From contig NZ_CP031700.1 in assembly GCF_008807015.1 (NCBI RefSeq), positions 62,001 to 126,000 on the forward strand: 64,000 bases of DNA, given 5' to 3'. Positions 56,188-64,000 of this stretch are shown here, one piece after another. Each line of letters opens with the position of its first letter. The stretch's first letter is position 1. The position numbers and the translations under genes were made by a program. The DNA is from Neisseria zalophi (GTDB taxonomy: Bacteria; Pseudomonadota; Gammaproteobacteria; Burkholderiales; Neisseriaceae). Below the pieces are notes generated by a model that saw only the letters and a program-made list of their open reading frames with translations, made no database searches and had not been told where the DNA came from.

Positions 56188-56625
56188 ATGAAAAAATACC
56201 TTTGGGCATTGCTATGCCTGCTACCCGCCGCCCTGCCCGCGCACGCCGAAGACAACGACGTCAAAGCCCGCCAGCAATATATGAAAGAATGGCGCGGGCT
56301 AACAAAGCAAATGAACAATATGTTGCAAAAACATAATATTTTATCGTTTCCATCCGGCGAGTTTGCCGAATTAACCAAACAGTTAAACGATACGGCAGCC
56401 GAACCGTGGCCGCTTTTTCAGACCGACAGCAACGACGGCAATTCCGAAGCCAAAGCCGATATCTGGCAGCAACCGCAGGCATTTCAAGCGGCTATCCGGC
56501 GTTTCAACCAAGCGGCCGCCGCATTGAATCAGGCCGCCCGCAGCGGCAATTATGACGCCGTGCAAAAGCCGATGGAAGCATTAAACCAAAGCTGCAAAAG
56601 CTGCCATAGCCGCTTTCGGGAATAA
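56188..56625 (+). CDS. cycP: Cytochrome c' (periplasmic)
   Basis: A 145-residue protein with signal peptide MKKYLWALLCLLPAALPAHA. The mature part is a helical bundle; the heme motif CKSCH is at the far C-terminus (residues 136-140), as in class II cytochromes c'. In Neisseria these bind NO and lower nitrosative stress. AAGGA precedes the ATG. The closest alternative is a cytochrome b562-like protein with c-type heme. Confidence 0.82.
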   Translation: MKKYLWALLCLLPAALPAHAEDNDVKARQQYMKEWRGLTKQMNNMLQKHNILSFPSGEFAELTKQLNDTAAEPWPLFQTDSNDGNSEAKADIWQQPQAFQAAIRRFNQAAAALNQAARSGNYDAVQKPMEALNQSCKSCHSRFRE

Positions 56626-56771
56626 GCCCAAAGTTTCAGACGGCCTCATTCTCATGCCTGTGCAGTATAAGCAGAAACTTAATTGATTTATCGGATTCCA
56701 AACATTACCCGCTGCGATAGGGCAGTTTGTATTCGGAATGGTTGATGGTTTGGTTTATTTAGGAGAAGACA

Positions 56772-57152
56772 ATGAACTTTATCCACATAATCGGCCTCTG
56801 CGCCCTTTTGCAATATCTATTCTTCGGCATCCAAGTCGGACGGGCAAGGGCAAAATACGGCATACAGGCGCCTGCAATGGCAGGAAACGAGCAATTCGAG
56901 CGTGCCGTCCGTGTTCATGCCAACACCTTGGAACAATTGGTTGTTTTTCTGCCTGCCTTGGTGATTGCTTCTTCTTATTGGCAAAACGGAATAACCGTTA
57001 TTATCGGCTTGGTATACCTAATCGGCCGTTTTATCTACTGGCGCGCCTATATGGCTGACCCGTCAACCCGTGCAATCGGCTTTCTGCTCACGGTGATTCC
57101 CAGCGGCATATTGATTATTATGGGACTTATCGGTGCCGTTTTTAAAGCATAA
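56772..57152 (+). CDS. MAPEG-family membrane protein
   Basis: A 126-residue protein with four membrane helices. Conserved features: ERAVRVHANTLEQLVVFLPALV (~39-60), with the Arg and Glu typical of the MAPEG fold, and IGRFIYWRAYMADPSTRAIGF. Bacterial members may have glutathione transferase or peroxidase activity, unproven here. AGGAG lies just upstream. It stands between cytochrome c' and convergent metE. Confidence 0.85.
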   Translation: MNFIHIIGLCALLQYLFFGIQVGRARAKYGIQAPAMAGNEQFERAVRVHANTLEQLVVFLPALVIASSYWQNGITVIIGLVYLIGRFIYWRAYMADPSTRAIGFLLTVIPSGILIIMGLIGAVFKA

Positions 57153-57174
57153 GCCTTTTTGATATTTCAATATA

Positions 57175-57207
57175 CAAGGCCGTCTGAAATCATTTCAGAC
57201 GGCCTTG
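57175..57207. terminator. Bidirectional DUS hairpin
   Basis: caaggccgtctgaaat and its complement, between convergent MAPEG gene and metE. Confidence 0.8.
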
Positions 57208-57233
57208 GTTACATCTTAATCAAACCGACTCAA

Positions 57234-59510
57234 TTATTTATTGGCCAGTTCGGCACGCAGTTTTTTGGTAACATCCATCATCACTTGCAGCTGCTCGATG
57301 GTTTCTTTCCAACCGCGGGTTTTCAAACCGCAGTCCGGGTTCACCCACAAACGCTCTACCGGTACCACTTCCATGGCTTTGCGCAACAGATGCTCGATTT
57401 CGTCGGCAGTCGGAACGCGCGGGCTGTGAATATCGTACACGCCAGGGCCGATATCGTTGGGGTATTTGAAATCGCCGAAGGCGGTCAGCAATTCCATATC
57501 GGAACGTGATGTTTCAATGGTAATCACATCGGCATCCATAGAGGCAATCGCCGGCAGAATATCGTTAAATTCCGAATAACACATATGGGTGTGGATTTGG
57601 GTGCTGTCTTCCGCGCCGACAGACGACAGGCGGAACGCTTCGCATGCCCATGCCAGATATTCGTCCCATTGCGCTTTTTTCAGCGGCATGGCTTCGCGGA
57701 TGGCCGGTTCATCGATTTGAATCACTTTAATACCGGCTTTTTCCAAATCCAATACTTCGTCGTTCAACGCCAGCGCAATTTGTTTGGCCACTTCGCTCAA
57801 CGGAATATCATCACGCACAAACGACCATTTAAACATGGTAACCGGGCCGGTCAGCATACCTTTCATCGGGCGCTTGGTCAGGCTTTGGGCGTAAGAAGAC
57901 CAGTAAACCGTCATCGGATTCGGGCGGGAAACGTCGCCGAAAATAATCGGCGGTTTCACGCAGCGGCTGCCGTAGCTTTGCACCCAACCGAATTGGGTAA
58001 AGCAATAGCCGGCCAATTGCTCGCCGAAGTATTCGACCATATCGTTACGCTCGGCTTCGCCGTGTACCGGTACGTCCAATTCCAATTTCTCTTGCTCTTC
58101 CACGCAGTAGGCGATTTCTTTTTTCATGGCCGCGTCGTAATCGGCTTCGCTCAATTCGCCTTTTTTGAAAGCGGCACGAGCCTGACGGATTTCCGTAGTT
58201 TGCGGGAAAGAGCCGATGGTTGTGGTCGGCAATACCGGCAGATTCATCCAAGCCTGTTGGGCTTTAATGCGCTCTGCAAACGGTGAATTGCGCTTGTCGG
58301 CACCTTTCACCAATGCGGCCACGCGGGCTTTCACAGCATCGTTGTGAATCAGTTTGTTGGTCGCGCGGTCGGCGGCGGCGGCATCCGAAGCGGCAATTTC
58401 TTCTTTTACACTGTCTTTACCATGTGCCAAAGCTTGTTTCACGACACCCAGCTCAACCAATTTTTGGGCGGCAAAGGCCATCCATGATTTGATTTCGCCA
58501 TCCAATTTTTCTTCGACAGCCAAATCTTGCGGGCTGTGCAACAACGAGCAGCTCGGCGCAATCCATAAGTTGTTGCCCAGTTTGGCTTTAACCGGCTCTA
58601 AAGTATCAATCACTTTAGATAAGTTGGCGCGCCATACGTTACGGCCGTCAATCAGGCCGACTGACAATACTTTGTTTTGCGGCCATGCATCGGTAAAGAC
58701 GCTCAATTGCTCGGGAGCACGCACGCAGTCGATATGCACGCCGTGTACCGGCAATGATTTGAGCAGGTTCAGATGCTCGGCAACCGAAGCGAAATAAGTA
58801 CCGATAATAATGCGCACACCGGTATGGGCAAATTCTTTATACGCGGTTTCAACGGCTTTAATCCAATTTTCATCGGCATCGGCGGCCAAAATCGGCTCGT
58901 CGATCTGAATCCAATCCACGCCTTCGGCAGCCAGTTCGCGCAATAATTGGGCATAAGCTTGCAATAGTTTGGGCAACAGGCTGATGCGTTTGAAATTATC
59001 GTCTTTGGCTTTACCCAACCACAACAAGGTAACCGGGCCGACCAAAGTAGGCTTGATATCATGGCCTTGCGCTTTGGCTTCTTTGATTTGGGCAATCAGG
59101 TTTTTAGCGTTGACTTTAAATTCGGTATCGGCATGCCATTCCGGAACGATATAGTGATAGTTGGTATCGAACCATTTGGTCATTTCCATTGCAAACTGAG
59201 TGGCATTACCGCGCGCCAGTTGGAAATATTCCGGCAGGCTCAGATTGGCGGCATCGAAGCCGAAACGTTTCGGAATCGCACCCAAAGTGCAAAGTAAATC
59301 AAGCACATGGTCATAGAAAGAAAAATCGCCGACCGGCAATAAATCGGCACCGGCGGCTTTTTGGGTCGCCCAGTTTAAACGGCGGATTTCCGCAGCGGTT
59401 TCCTGTACTTCGGCTTCGGTTTTCGCGCCTTTCCAAAATGCTTCGACGGCGAATTTCAATTCACGCTTCGCGCCGATGCGCGGATAGCCTGACAGATGAA
59501 AAGTGTTCAT
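57234..59510 (-). CDS. metE: Cobalamin-independent methionine synthase
   Basis: A 758-residue enzyme that moves a methyl group from methyl-tetrahydrofolate triglutamate to homocysteine. Start [21 protein letters not shown]; the N-terminal half is a decayed copy of the catalytic half. Zinc ligands lie in [10 protein letters not shown] (His, Cys) and [11 protein letters not shown] (Cys), with a Glu between. The ATG at 59510 has GGAG at good spacing; an in-frame upstream start adds 8 residues. Length equals that of E. coli MetE (753). Confidence 0.97.
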   Translation of the reverse strand: MNTFHLSGYPRIGAKRELKFAVEAFWKGAKTEAEVQETAAEIRRLNWATQKAAGADLLPVGDFSFYDHVLDLLCTLGAIPKRFGFDAANLSLPEYFQLARGNATQFAMEMTKWFDTNYHYIVPEWHADTEFKVNAKNLIAQIKEAKAQGHDIKPTLVGPVTLLWLGKAKDDNFKRISLLPKLLQAYAQLLRELAAEGVDWIQIDEPILAADADENWIKAVETAYKEFAHTGVRIIIGTYFASVAEHLNLLKSLPVHGVHIDCVRAPEQLSVFTDAWPQNKVLSVGLIDGRNVWRANLSKVIDTLEPVKAKLGNNLWIAPSCSLLHSPQDLAVEEKLDGEIKSWMAFAAQKLVELGVVKQALAHGKDSVKEEIAASDAAAADRATNKLIHNDAVKARVAALVKGADKRNSPFAERIKAQQAWMNLPVLPTTTIGSFPQTTEIRQARAAFKKGELSEADYDAAMKKEIAYCVEEQEKLELDVPVHGEAERNDMVEYFGEQLAGYCFTQFGWVQSYGSRCVKPPIIFGDVSRPNPMTVYWSSYAQSLTKRPMKGMLTGPVTMFKWSFVRDDIPLSEVAKQIALALNDEVLDLEKAGIKVIQIDEPAIREAMPLKKAQWDEYLAWACEAFRLSSVGAEDSTQIHTHMCYSEFNDILPAIASMDADVITIETSRSDMELLTAFGDFKYPNDIGPGVYDIHSPRVPTADEIEHLLRKAMEVVPVERLWVNPDCGLKTRGWKETIEQLQVMMDVTKKLRAELANK

Positions 59511-59888
59511 GTATAACTCCTTTATTGTGATCATTAAACCAATGGTAATGGCTGGATTTTGATAAGCTTATCTTGAATGTTTTCCGAACGGATTGCAAAC
59601 GAGTTATTTGCATAGGAATATGAATATTTTTAATAGTGCTATCGCTTCAGCAAAGCAAAAGAATATCACTTTCCACAATAAGCCGTCTGAAAATTTTCAG
59701 ACGGCCTGTTATTTGATTATGTAAAAAATAATACACTAAGTTAACAAAATAGCCGCCGTTTAGCGAATATGCAAACCGTTTATGATAAAATCTTAACCAA
59801 TAGTCGGCGGCATGCCGTCTATGCCGCACCCAACCATTCCATCAACAGGAAAACTGCCGATAAGGCTTTTTTTATTTATATAACAACG
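59511..59888. other. Divergent region metE/moxR
   Basis: 378 bp. It holds a DUS inverted repeat at 59682-59705 and AT-rich sequence around it. No MetR box (TGAA-N5-TTCA) was found by eye. The part 59769-59888 is open in the moxR frame but is not conserved and has no ribosome site, so I count it as leader. Confidence 0.5.
59682..59705. repeat. DUS inverted repeat in a divergent region
   Basis: gccgtctgaaaattttcagacggc is a perfect 24-bp palindrome between metE (minus) and moxR (plus). Confidence 0.8.
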
Positions 59889-60800
59889 ATGAACAAAAAC
59901 ATACAAAACGCATTACAACAGCTCAATACGCTGATTTTGGGAAAAGAAAACGTGATGCGGCAATTAATGGCCGCCATTTTAGCCGGCGGGCACATTCTGC
60001 TCGAAGACGTACCCGGCGTCGGCAAAACCACGCTGGCGCACGGTGTAGCCGCCGTGCTCGGCTTAGACTACCGCCGCGTACAATTCACCAACGATATGCT
60101 GCCCTCCGACCTAATCGGCGTAAACGTTTACCGCCCCAACGAAGGCACTTTCGAATTCCATTCCGGCCCCGTTTTCCATTCCTTTCTATTGGCCGACGAA
60201 ATCAACCGCGCTTCGCCCAAGCTTCAGTCCGCCCTATTGGAAGCAATGGAAGAGCACCAAGTATCGGTAGAAGGCAAAACCTATACGCTGCCCGAACCGT
60301 TTATTGTGGTCGCCACCCAAAACCCGACCGAACAACTCGGCACCTTTCCGCTGCCCGAATCGCAACTCGACCGCTTTATGATGCGCCTCAGCATGGGCTA
60401 TCCCACCGAAGCGGCCGAAAAACAGCTTTATCAGCAAGGCAGCAGCCGTGCCGCTCTTCCGGCTTTACAAGCCGTTTGCGATGCCGCCACTTTGCGCCAA
60501 TGGCAGCAACAGGCCGCCCAAGTCAAATGCGCTCCCGCTGCCGCCGATTATATTTACCGCTTGGTTAACGCCACCCGCCAGCCGGGTCGGTTTATATTGG
60601 GCTTAAGCCCGCGCGCCGGTTTGGCCGTTTTGGCTGCGGCCAAAGCATGGGCGTTTATGCAGGGCAGAAACCATATTTTGCCCGAAGACATCAAAGCCGT
60701 TTGGGTGCCGGTTGCCAACCACCGCCTACAACCGGTGCAGCAAGACCGCCCCAGTGCCCACCTTCTGGCGGATTTACTCAACCATGTCCCCGTCGCCTAA
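59889..60800 (+). CDS. MoxR-family AAA+ ATPase
   Basis: A 303-residue ATPase. Walker A EDVPGVGKTTLAHG (~39-52), Walker B LLADEINRASPKLQSALLEAMEEHQV (~101-126), sensor 1 VVATQNPTEQ, and C-terminal lid with SPRAGLAVL. MoxR proteins act as chaperones with partner VWA or DUF58 proteins. Start ATG at 59889 was chosen because the conserved domain begins at once; 40 more codons are open upstream. It overlaps the DUF58 gene by 17 bp. Confidence 0.9.
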   Translation: MNKNIQNALQQLNTLILGKENVMRQLMAAILAGGHILLEDVPGVGKTTLAHGVAAVLGLDYRRVQFTNDMLPSDLIGVNVYRPNEGTFEFHSGPVFHSFLLADEINRASPKLQSALLEAMEEHQVSVEGKTYTLPEPFIVVATQNPTEQLGTFPLPESQLDRFMMRLSMGYPTEAAEKQLYQQGSSRAALPALQAVCDAATLRQWQQQAAQVKCAPAAADYIYRLVNATRQPGRFILGLSPRAGLAVLAAAKAWAFMQGRNHILPEDIKAVWVPVANHRLQPVQQDRPSAHLLADLLNHVPVA

Positions 60801-61731
60801 ACGCCGCCTGCCGGCGGTAACCGGCCGCTCGCCCGACCTATCGGCTTTATATTGCCGGCCGACCCGCTTAGGGTTGGGGCTGCTGGTAACTATTGCGCTG
60901 CTATGGTTGGTCGGGCTGAATTATCAGGTAAACCTTGCCTATGCCGCCGCTTTCTGGCTGGCAGGGTTTGCAGTGGTGGCGGTATTAACCAATCTGCGCC
61001 AACTGCTGGCCTTGCAAATCGATATTAAAACGCCGTCGGAAATCTTTGCCGGAAATACCGCCGCGCTAACCCTCAACACCCCGAACAACACCCGCCGCCG
61101 CTGGCTGTGGCTCTGCAATGAAGACGACTTTATCAACGCCGAAACCGCCGCCCCGCAGTTGTGGCAGCCGTGGCCCGTCGCCTCGGACGGCCAATCCGTT
61201 TATATATGGCAGGTGCCCACTTTAAGGCGCGGCTATTTACGGGTGCCGCCGCTCAGAACGGCTTCCGTCGCCCCATTCGGCATAAGCATGGTGCAATGTG
61301 TTTGGCAATGGCCGAGCAACACCATCGTTTACCCCGCACCAATACCGCACGAACACCCCATAAGCCAAAAACAAAGCGACGGCACCGACAAACAATACCG
61401 TTCCGTTCAAGGCGGCGATGACCCCGCCTATTTACAACCGCACCAAAACGGCATGCCCTTGCAGCATGTGGCATGGAAAGCTTTTGCCAAAACAGGCGAG
61501 ATGCTCGACAAACGCTTTGAAGAACAACAACACACCGCAAACCGCAGCATGATTTCCTATTTGGACTACCCCGTCGGCACCCCGACAGACCGCTTGGCCG
61601 GATTACTCTGTTTTCGGGTACTCGAAGCCGAACGGCGCGGCCAGCCCTATATATTGGAACTGCCGCAAAAAATAATTGCACCGCAAAAAGGCCAGCGCGA
61701 AATCTGCCTGACGGCACTGGCTTTGTGGTAA
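60784..61731 (+). CDS. DUF58-domain membrane-anchored protein
   Basis: A 315-residue protein with two close membrane helices (~33-75), then a soluble part with the DUF58 motif YRSVQGGDDPAYLQPHQ (~210-226) and the following HVAWKAFAKTG. DUF58 proteins pair with MoxR ATPases and transglutaminase-like proteins in bacteria; their role is unknown. The start ATG at 60784 lies inside the moxR end, so translation is coupled. Confidence 0.85.
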   Translation: MSPSPKRRLPAVTGRSPDLSALYCRPTRLGLGLLVTIALLWLVGLNYQVNLAYAAAFWLAGFAVVAVLTNLRQLLALQIDIKTPSEIFAGNTAALTLNTPNNTRRRWLWLCNEDDFINAETAAPQLWQPWPVASDGQSVYIWQVPTLRRGYLRVPPLRTASVAPFGISMVQCVWQWPSNTIVYPAPIPHEHPISQKQSDGTDKQYRSVQGGDDPAYLQPHQNGMPLQHVAWKAFAKTGEMLDKRFEEQQHTANRSMISYLDYPVGTPTDRLAGLLCFRVLEAERRGQPYILELPQKIIAPQKGQREICLTALALW

Positions 61732-61840
61732 CCCTTTCAGACGGCCTCACCTTAAAGCGGGTATCCAACCCTATCCGCCAAACATCAAAACAGACAGGCC
61801 GTCTGAAACCCGATAGCCACCATACACACAACGAACCGCT

Positions 61841-63817
61841 ATGCTGATTGCCAACCCTTCATTCCTCAAGCAAACCCCGCCGCCCGCAGCAGCGGCCACC
61901 GTATTGCTTACCTTATTATTAACCGCCCTGCCGCTGGTTACAGCCCTGCCCGTGCCGGTGATGATCACATTCGCCGTTTTATGGCTGTCGCGGCTGGCGA
62001 TTTTAAAACTGAATACCGCCCGCATCCCCAAAGCCGCCCTGATTGTGGTGATGTTCGCCGCCGGCGCACTGGTGTGGCAGCAACTCGGCACCGTATTCGG
62101 CCGTGAGGGCGGCATATCGTTTCTGCTGCTGATGATTATGCTCAAAGCATTCGAAGGCGGTTCGCGCCGCGATTGGCAGGTATTGCTGTTGGCGATGCTG
62201 TTTTTAATCGGCTCTTCGGTTTTATTGAATCAAAACCTATTAATCGGCGCATGGCTGCTCACCGCCCTACCCGCCGTGGGCATCTGTTTTGCCGTATTGT
62301 GCGGGCTGGGTATTAAAGAATCCGCCAAACACACCTTCCAAGCCCTATTGCTCACCCTGCCGCTGATGGCATTATTGTTCGTAGCCGTGCCGCGCCTGAG
62401 CGAACCGCTATGGAGTATTCCTCAAGAAAAAGGCCAAGCTAAAACAGGTTTATCCGACACTATGGAACCCGGCAGCATCAGCAATTTGGTACAAAGCGAC
62501 GAATGGGTTGCCAATATCACCTTTGCCGACGGCTTTATCCCCCGCCAAAGCGACTTATACTGGCGCGCCGTGATTATGGCCGACTTCGACAGCATCCGCT
62601 GGCAGGCTTTAGACGACACCAACATCGACGAAGCCCGCCCCATCGCCGAAGCCGCCGACACCATTTCCTATCAAATAGTCATACAAGATCAAAACCGCGT
62701 CCTCCCCGCCTTAGACTACCCTACCGGCGACATGCCCAGAAGATTAACCCGCCGCGCAGGGCAAACCATCCGTGCCTACCGCAGCCGCGAAGGTCTACGC
62801 CGCCTCAACCTACAGGCAACCGCAAAAAATACCTTAAACCACAAACTCTACCGCAGCGAATATGCCCGCTATACCCATCTGCCCGAAAACGGCAACCTAC
62901 AAACGCGGCAACTTGCGCAAACCCTTGCCGAACAATCCGGCAATCCCAGGCAGTTTATCGACAAAGTTTTACACTATTACCGCAGCCGGCCGTTCCGCTA
63001 CACCCTCCAACCGCCGCGCACCCCGGGGCGAAACGGCATAGACGAATTTATGTTTCGCACGCTGGAAGGCTTTTGCGAACATTACGCCCAAAGTTTTGTG
63101 GTGATGATGCGCGCCGCCGGCCTGCCCGCCCGCATCGTAACCGGCTATCTCGGCGCCGAATACAATTCACAAGCCGGCTTCTGGCAGATACGCTCCAAAG
63201 ACGCACACGCATGGGCGGAAGTCTGGCTGCCCGACGAACAAGTATGGTTGCGCGTCGACCCCACCGCCGCCGTATCCTCAGCCCGCACCGAAAGCGGCAT
63301 CCGCGAAGCCCTGCCCGAAACCGAACGCAATATGGTTTCAGACGGCCAAAGCACCTTTGCCCGCTGGCAAGACACCAGCCGCTTCTATTGGCAGCAATGG
63401 GTTGTCAACTACGACCAAAGCAGACAAAACAACCTGTTTTCCCTACTCGGCTTAGGCGGCTTCAACGCCCAAACCCTATTGCTGGTGTTGCCCGTCGGCT
63501 TATTGATTGCCCTATTACCGCTGCTGCGCTGGTGGCATAAAAACCGCCAAAGCGAACGCGACTACCTCAACGAAGGCTTTTCATTGCTCAAAACCGCCCT
63601 TATGGGGCCGAACGACGAAACCGCAGCCGCCACAAGCGCAGGCGAACTGCAAACACTATTACGCGAAAACCGCCTCGAAGACAAAAACCTCACCCGCCTG
63701 CTGCGGCAATACGAGCAATGGCTATACGCCACCGAACGCCCCGCCAAAAGCACGCAAAAAAGCTGGTATAAAGCCGCCGCCAAAATTGCGCGGCATTATG
63801 CCCGAAACCATCATTAA
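61841..63817 (+). CDS. Transglutaminase-like membrane protein (TgpA family)
   Basis: A 658-residue protein: five or six N-terminal membrane helices (~15-185), a large periplasmic part with a transglutaminase-like core, and a last membrane helix (~545-562) before a cytosolic DUF4129-like tail. The Cys-His-Asp triad appears in EGFCEHYAQSFVVMMRAAGLPAR, DAHAWAEVW and RVDPTAAV. P. aeruginosa TgpA is a related essential protein of unknown substrate. A 109-bp gap with DUS copies separates it from the DUF58 gene, but it is likely the third gene of the same operon. Confidence 0.88.
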   Translation: MLIANPSFLKQTPPPAAAATVLLTLLLTALPLVTALPVPVMITFAVLWLSRLAILKLNTARIPKAALIVVMFAAGALVWQQLGTVFGREGGISFLLLMIMLKAFEGGSRRDWQVLLLAMLFLIGSSVLLNQNLLIGAWLLTALPAVGICFAVLCGLGIKESAKHTFQALLLTLPLMALLFVAVPRLSEPLWSIPQEKGQAKTGLSDTMEPGSISNLVQSDEWVANITFADGFIPRQSDLYWRAVIMADFDSIRWQALDDTNIDEARPIAEAADTISYQIVIQDQNRVLPALDYPTGDMPRRLTRRAGQTIRAYRSREGLRRLNLQATAKNTLNHKLYRSEYARYTHLPENGNLQTRQLAQTLAEQSGNPRQFIDKVLHYYRSRPFRYTLQPPRTPGRNGIDEFMFRTLEGFCEHYAQSFVVMMRAAGLPARIVTGYLGAEYNSQAGFWQIRSKDAHAWAEVWLPDEQVWLRVDPTAAVSSARTESGIREALPETERNMVSDGQSTFARWQDTSRFYWQQWVVNYDQSRQNNLFSLLGLGGFNAQTLLLVLPVGLLIALLPLLRWWHKNRQSERDYLNEGFSLLKTALMGPNDETAAATSAGELQTLLRENRLEDKNLTRLLRQYEQWLYATERPAKSTQKSWYKAAAKIARHYARNHH

Positions 63818-63827
63818 GCTTTAAATC

Positions 63828-63858
63828 AAGGCCGTCTGAAAAAAGTTTCAGACGGCCT
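63828..63858 (+). terminator. DUS hairpin after tgpA-like gene
   Basis: aaggccgtctgaaa and its complement around a short loop, 10 bp after the stop codon. The remaining bases to 64000 are AT-rich and show no gene. Confidence 0.8.
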
Positions 63859-64000
63859 TATTAGTGTATATGTACATAAGAAATCAATATAACTATAATG
63901 TGATAAATTTATATAAAAATAATGAATAGAGAAATAATAAGAATCAGTTAGAGAAACTGTTTTGGATACACAAGCCCCGCGTATCTATTACGCCCATTCC

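Noticed and set aside
59560..59680. MetR or SAM-riboswitch control element upstream of metE
   Set aside because: No TGAA-N5-TTCA box and no recognisable SAM aptamer were seen.
62503..63540. 345-residue Arg/Pro/His-rich plus-strand open frame
   Set aside because: It overlaps the transglutaminase-like gene in another frame; composition is typical of a shifted GC-rich frame.

Overview
The window comes from a Neisseriaceae chromosome, most likely a Neisseria or close relative. The 12-mer AGGCCGTCTGAA, the AG dialect of the neisserial DNA uptake sequence (DUS), occurs dozens of times on both strands. It is often paired as an inverted repeat at gene ends. Protein content fits: a neisserial-type AroG, a FarR/NadR-HpaC pair, cytochrome c', and the order dnaN-dnaA / rpmH-rnpA-yidD-yidC-gyrB around the replication origin.

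Layout. 1-6691 (minus) is the first ~2,230 codons of a giant surface or secreted protein that runs off the left edge: a BapA-like N-terminus, a Gln/Glu-rich linker, a long array of bacterial Ig-like repeats (three nearly identical at DNA level), then a serralysin-type M10 zinc-protease domain. 7-18 kb holds housekeeping genes: farR/nadR, hpaC, prmC, a HAD phosphatase, mgtE, a small secreted coiled-coil protein, a YccS-type FUSC protein, priA and aroG. 18-31 kb carries pgi, dnaN, dnaA, a probable oriC, rpmH, rnpA, yidD, yidC, gyrB, nrdR, a lipoprotein gene and ribD.

31.1-52.9 kb is a Wzy-dependent surface-polysaccharide locus. Five genes give the Wbp route from UDP-GlcNAc to a 2,3-diacetamido-uronic acid sugar (wbpA, wbpB, wbpD, wbpE homologues), with an extra GlpD-like flavoprotein inside the operon. 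Then follow a Wzx-type flippase, GT4-type glycosyltransferases, a Wzy-like polymerase/ligase, a PglC-like initiating sugar transferase, an ATP-grasp/HAD pair, a sugar N-formyltransferase, a PglC-type aminotransferase and a PglD/WbpM-type 4,6-dehydratase. The locus ends with wza-wzb-wzc export and control genes. The inferred product is a polymer, or a Pgl-like lipid-linked glycan, containing a 2,3-diacetamido-uronic acid and an N-formylated 4-amino-4,6-dideoxy sugar, possibly further modified by the ATP-grasp enzyme. This is the most unusual region of the window.

53-64 kb returns to general functions: amtB (with two small palindromes upstream), an HI0933-family flavoprotein, cytochrome c', a MAPEG protein, metE, and a moxR-DUF58-transglutaminase operon. 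I saw no tRNA, rRNA, IS element, prophage or CRISPR array. All calls rest on reading the sequence and remembered family features; no database search was run.
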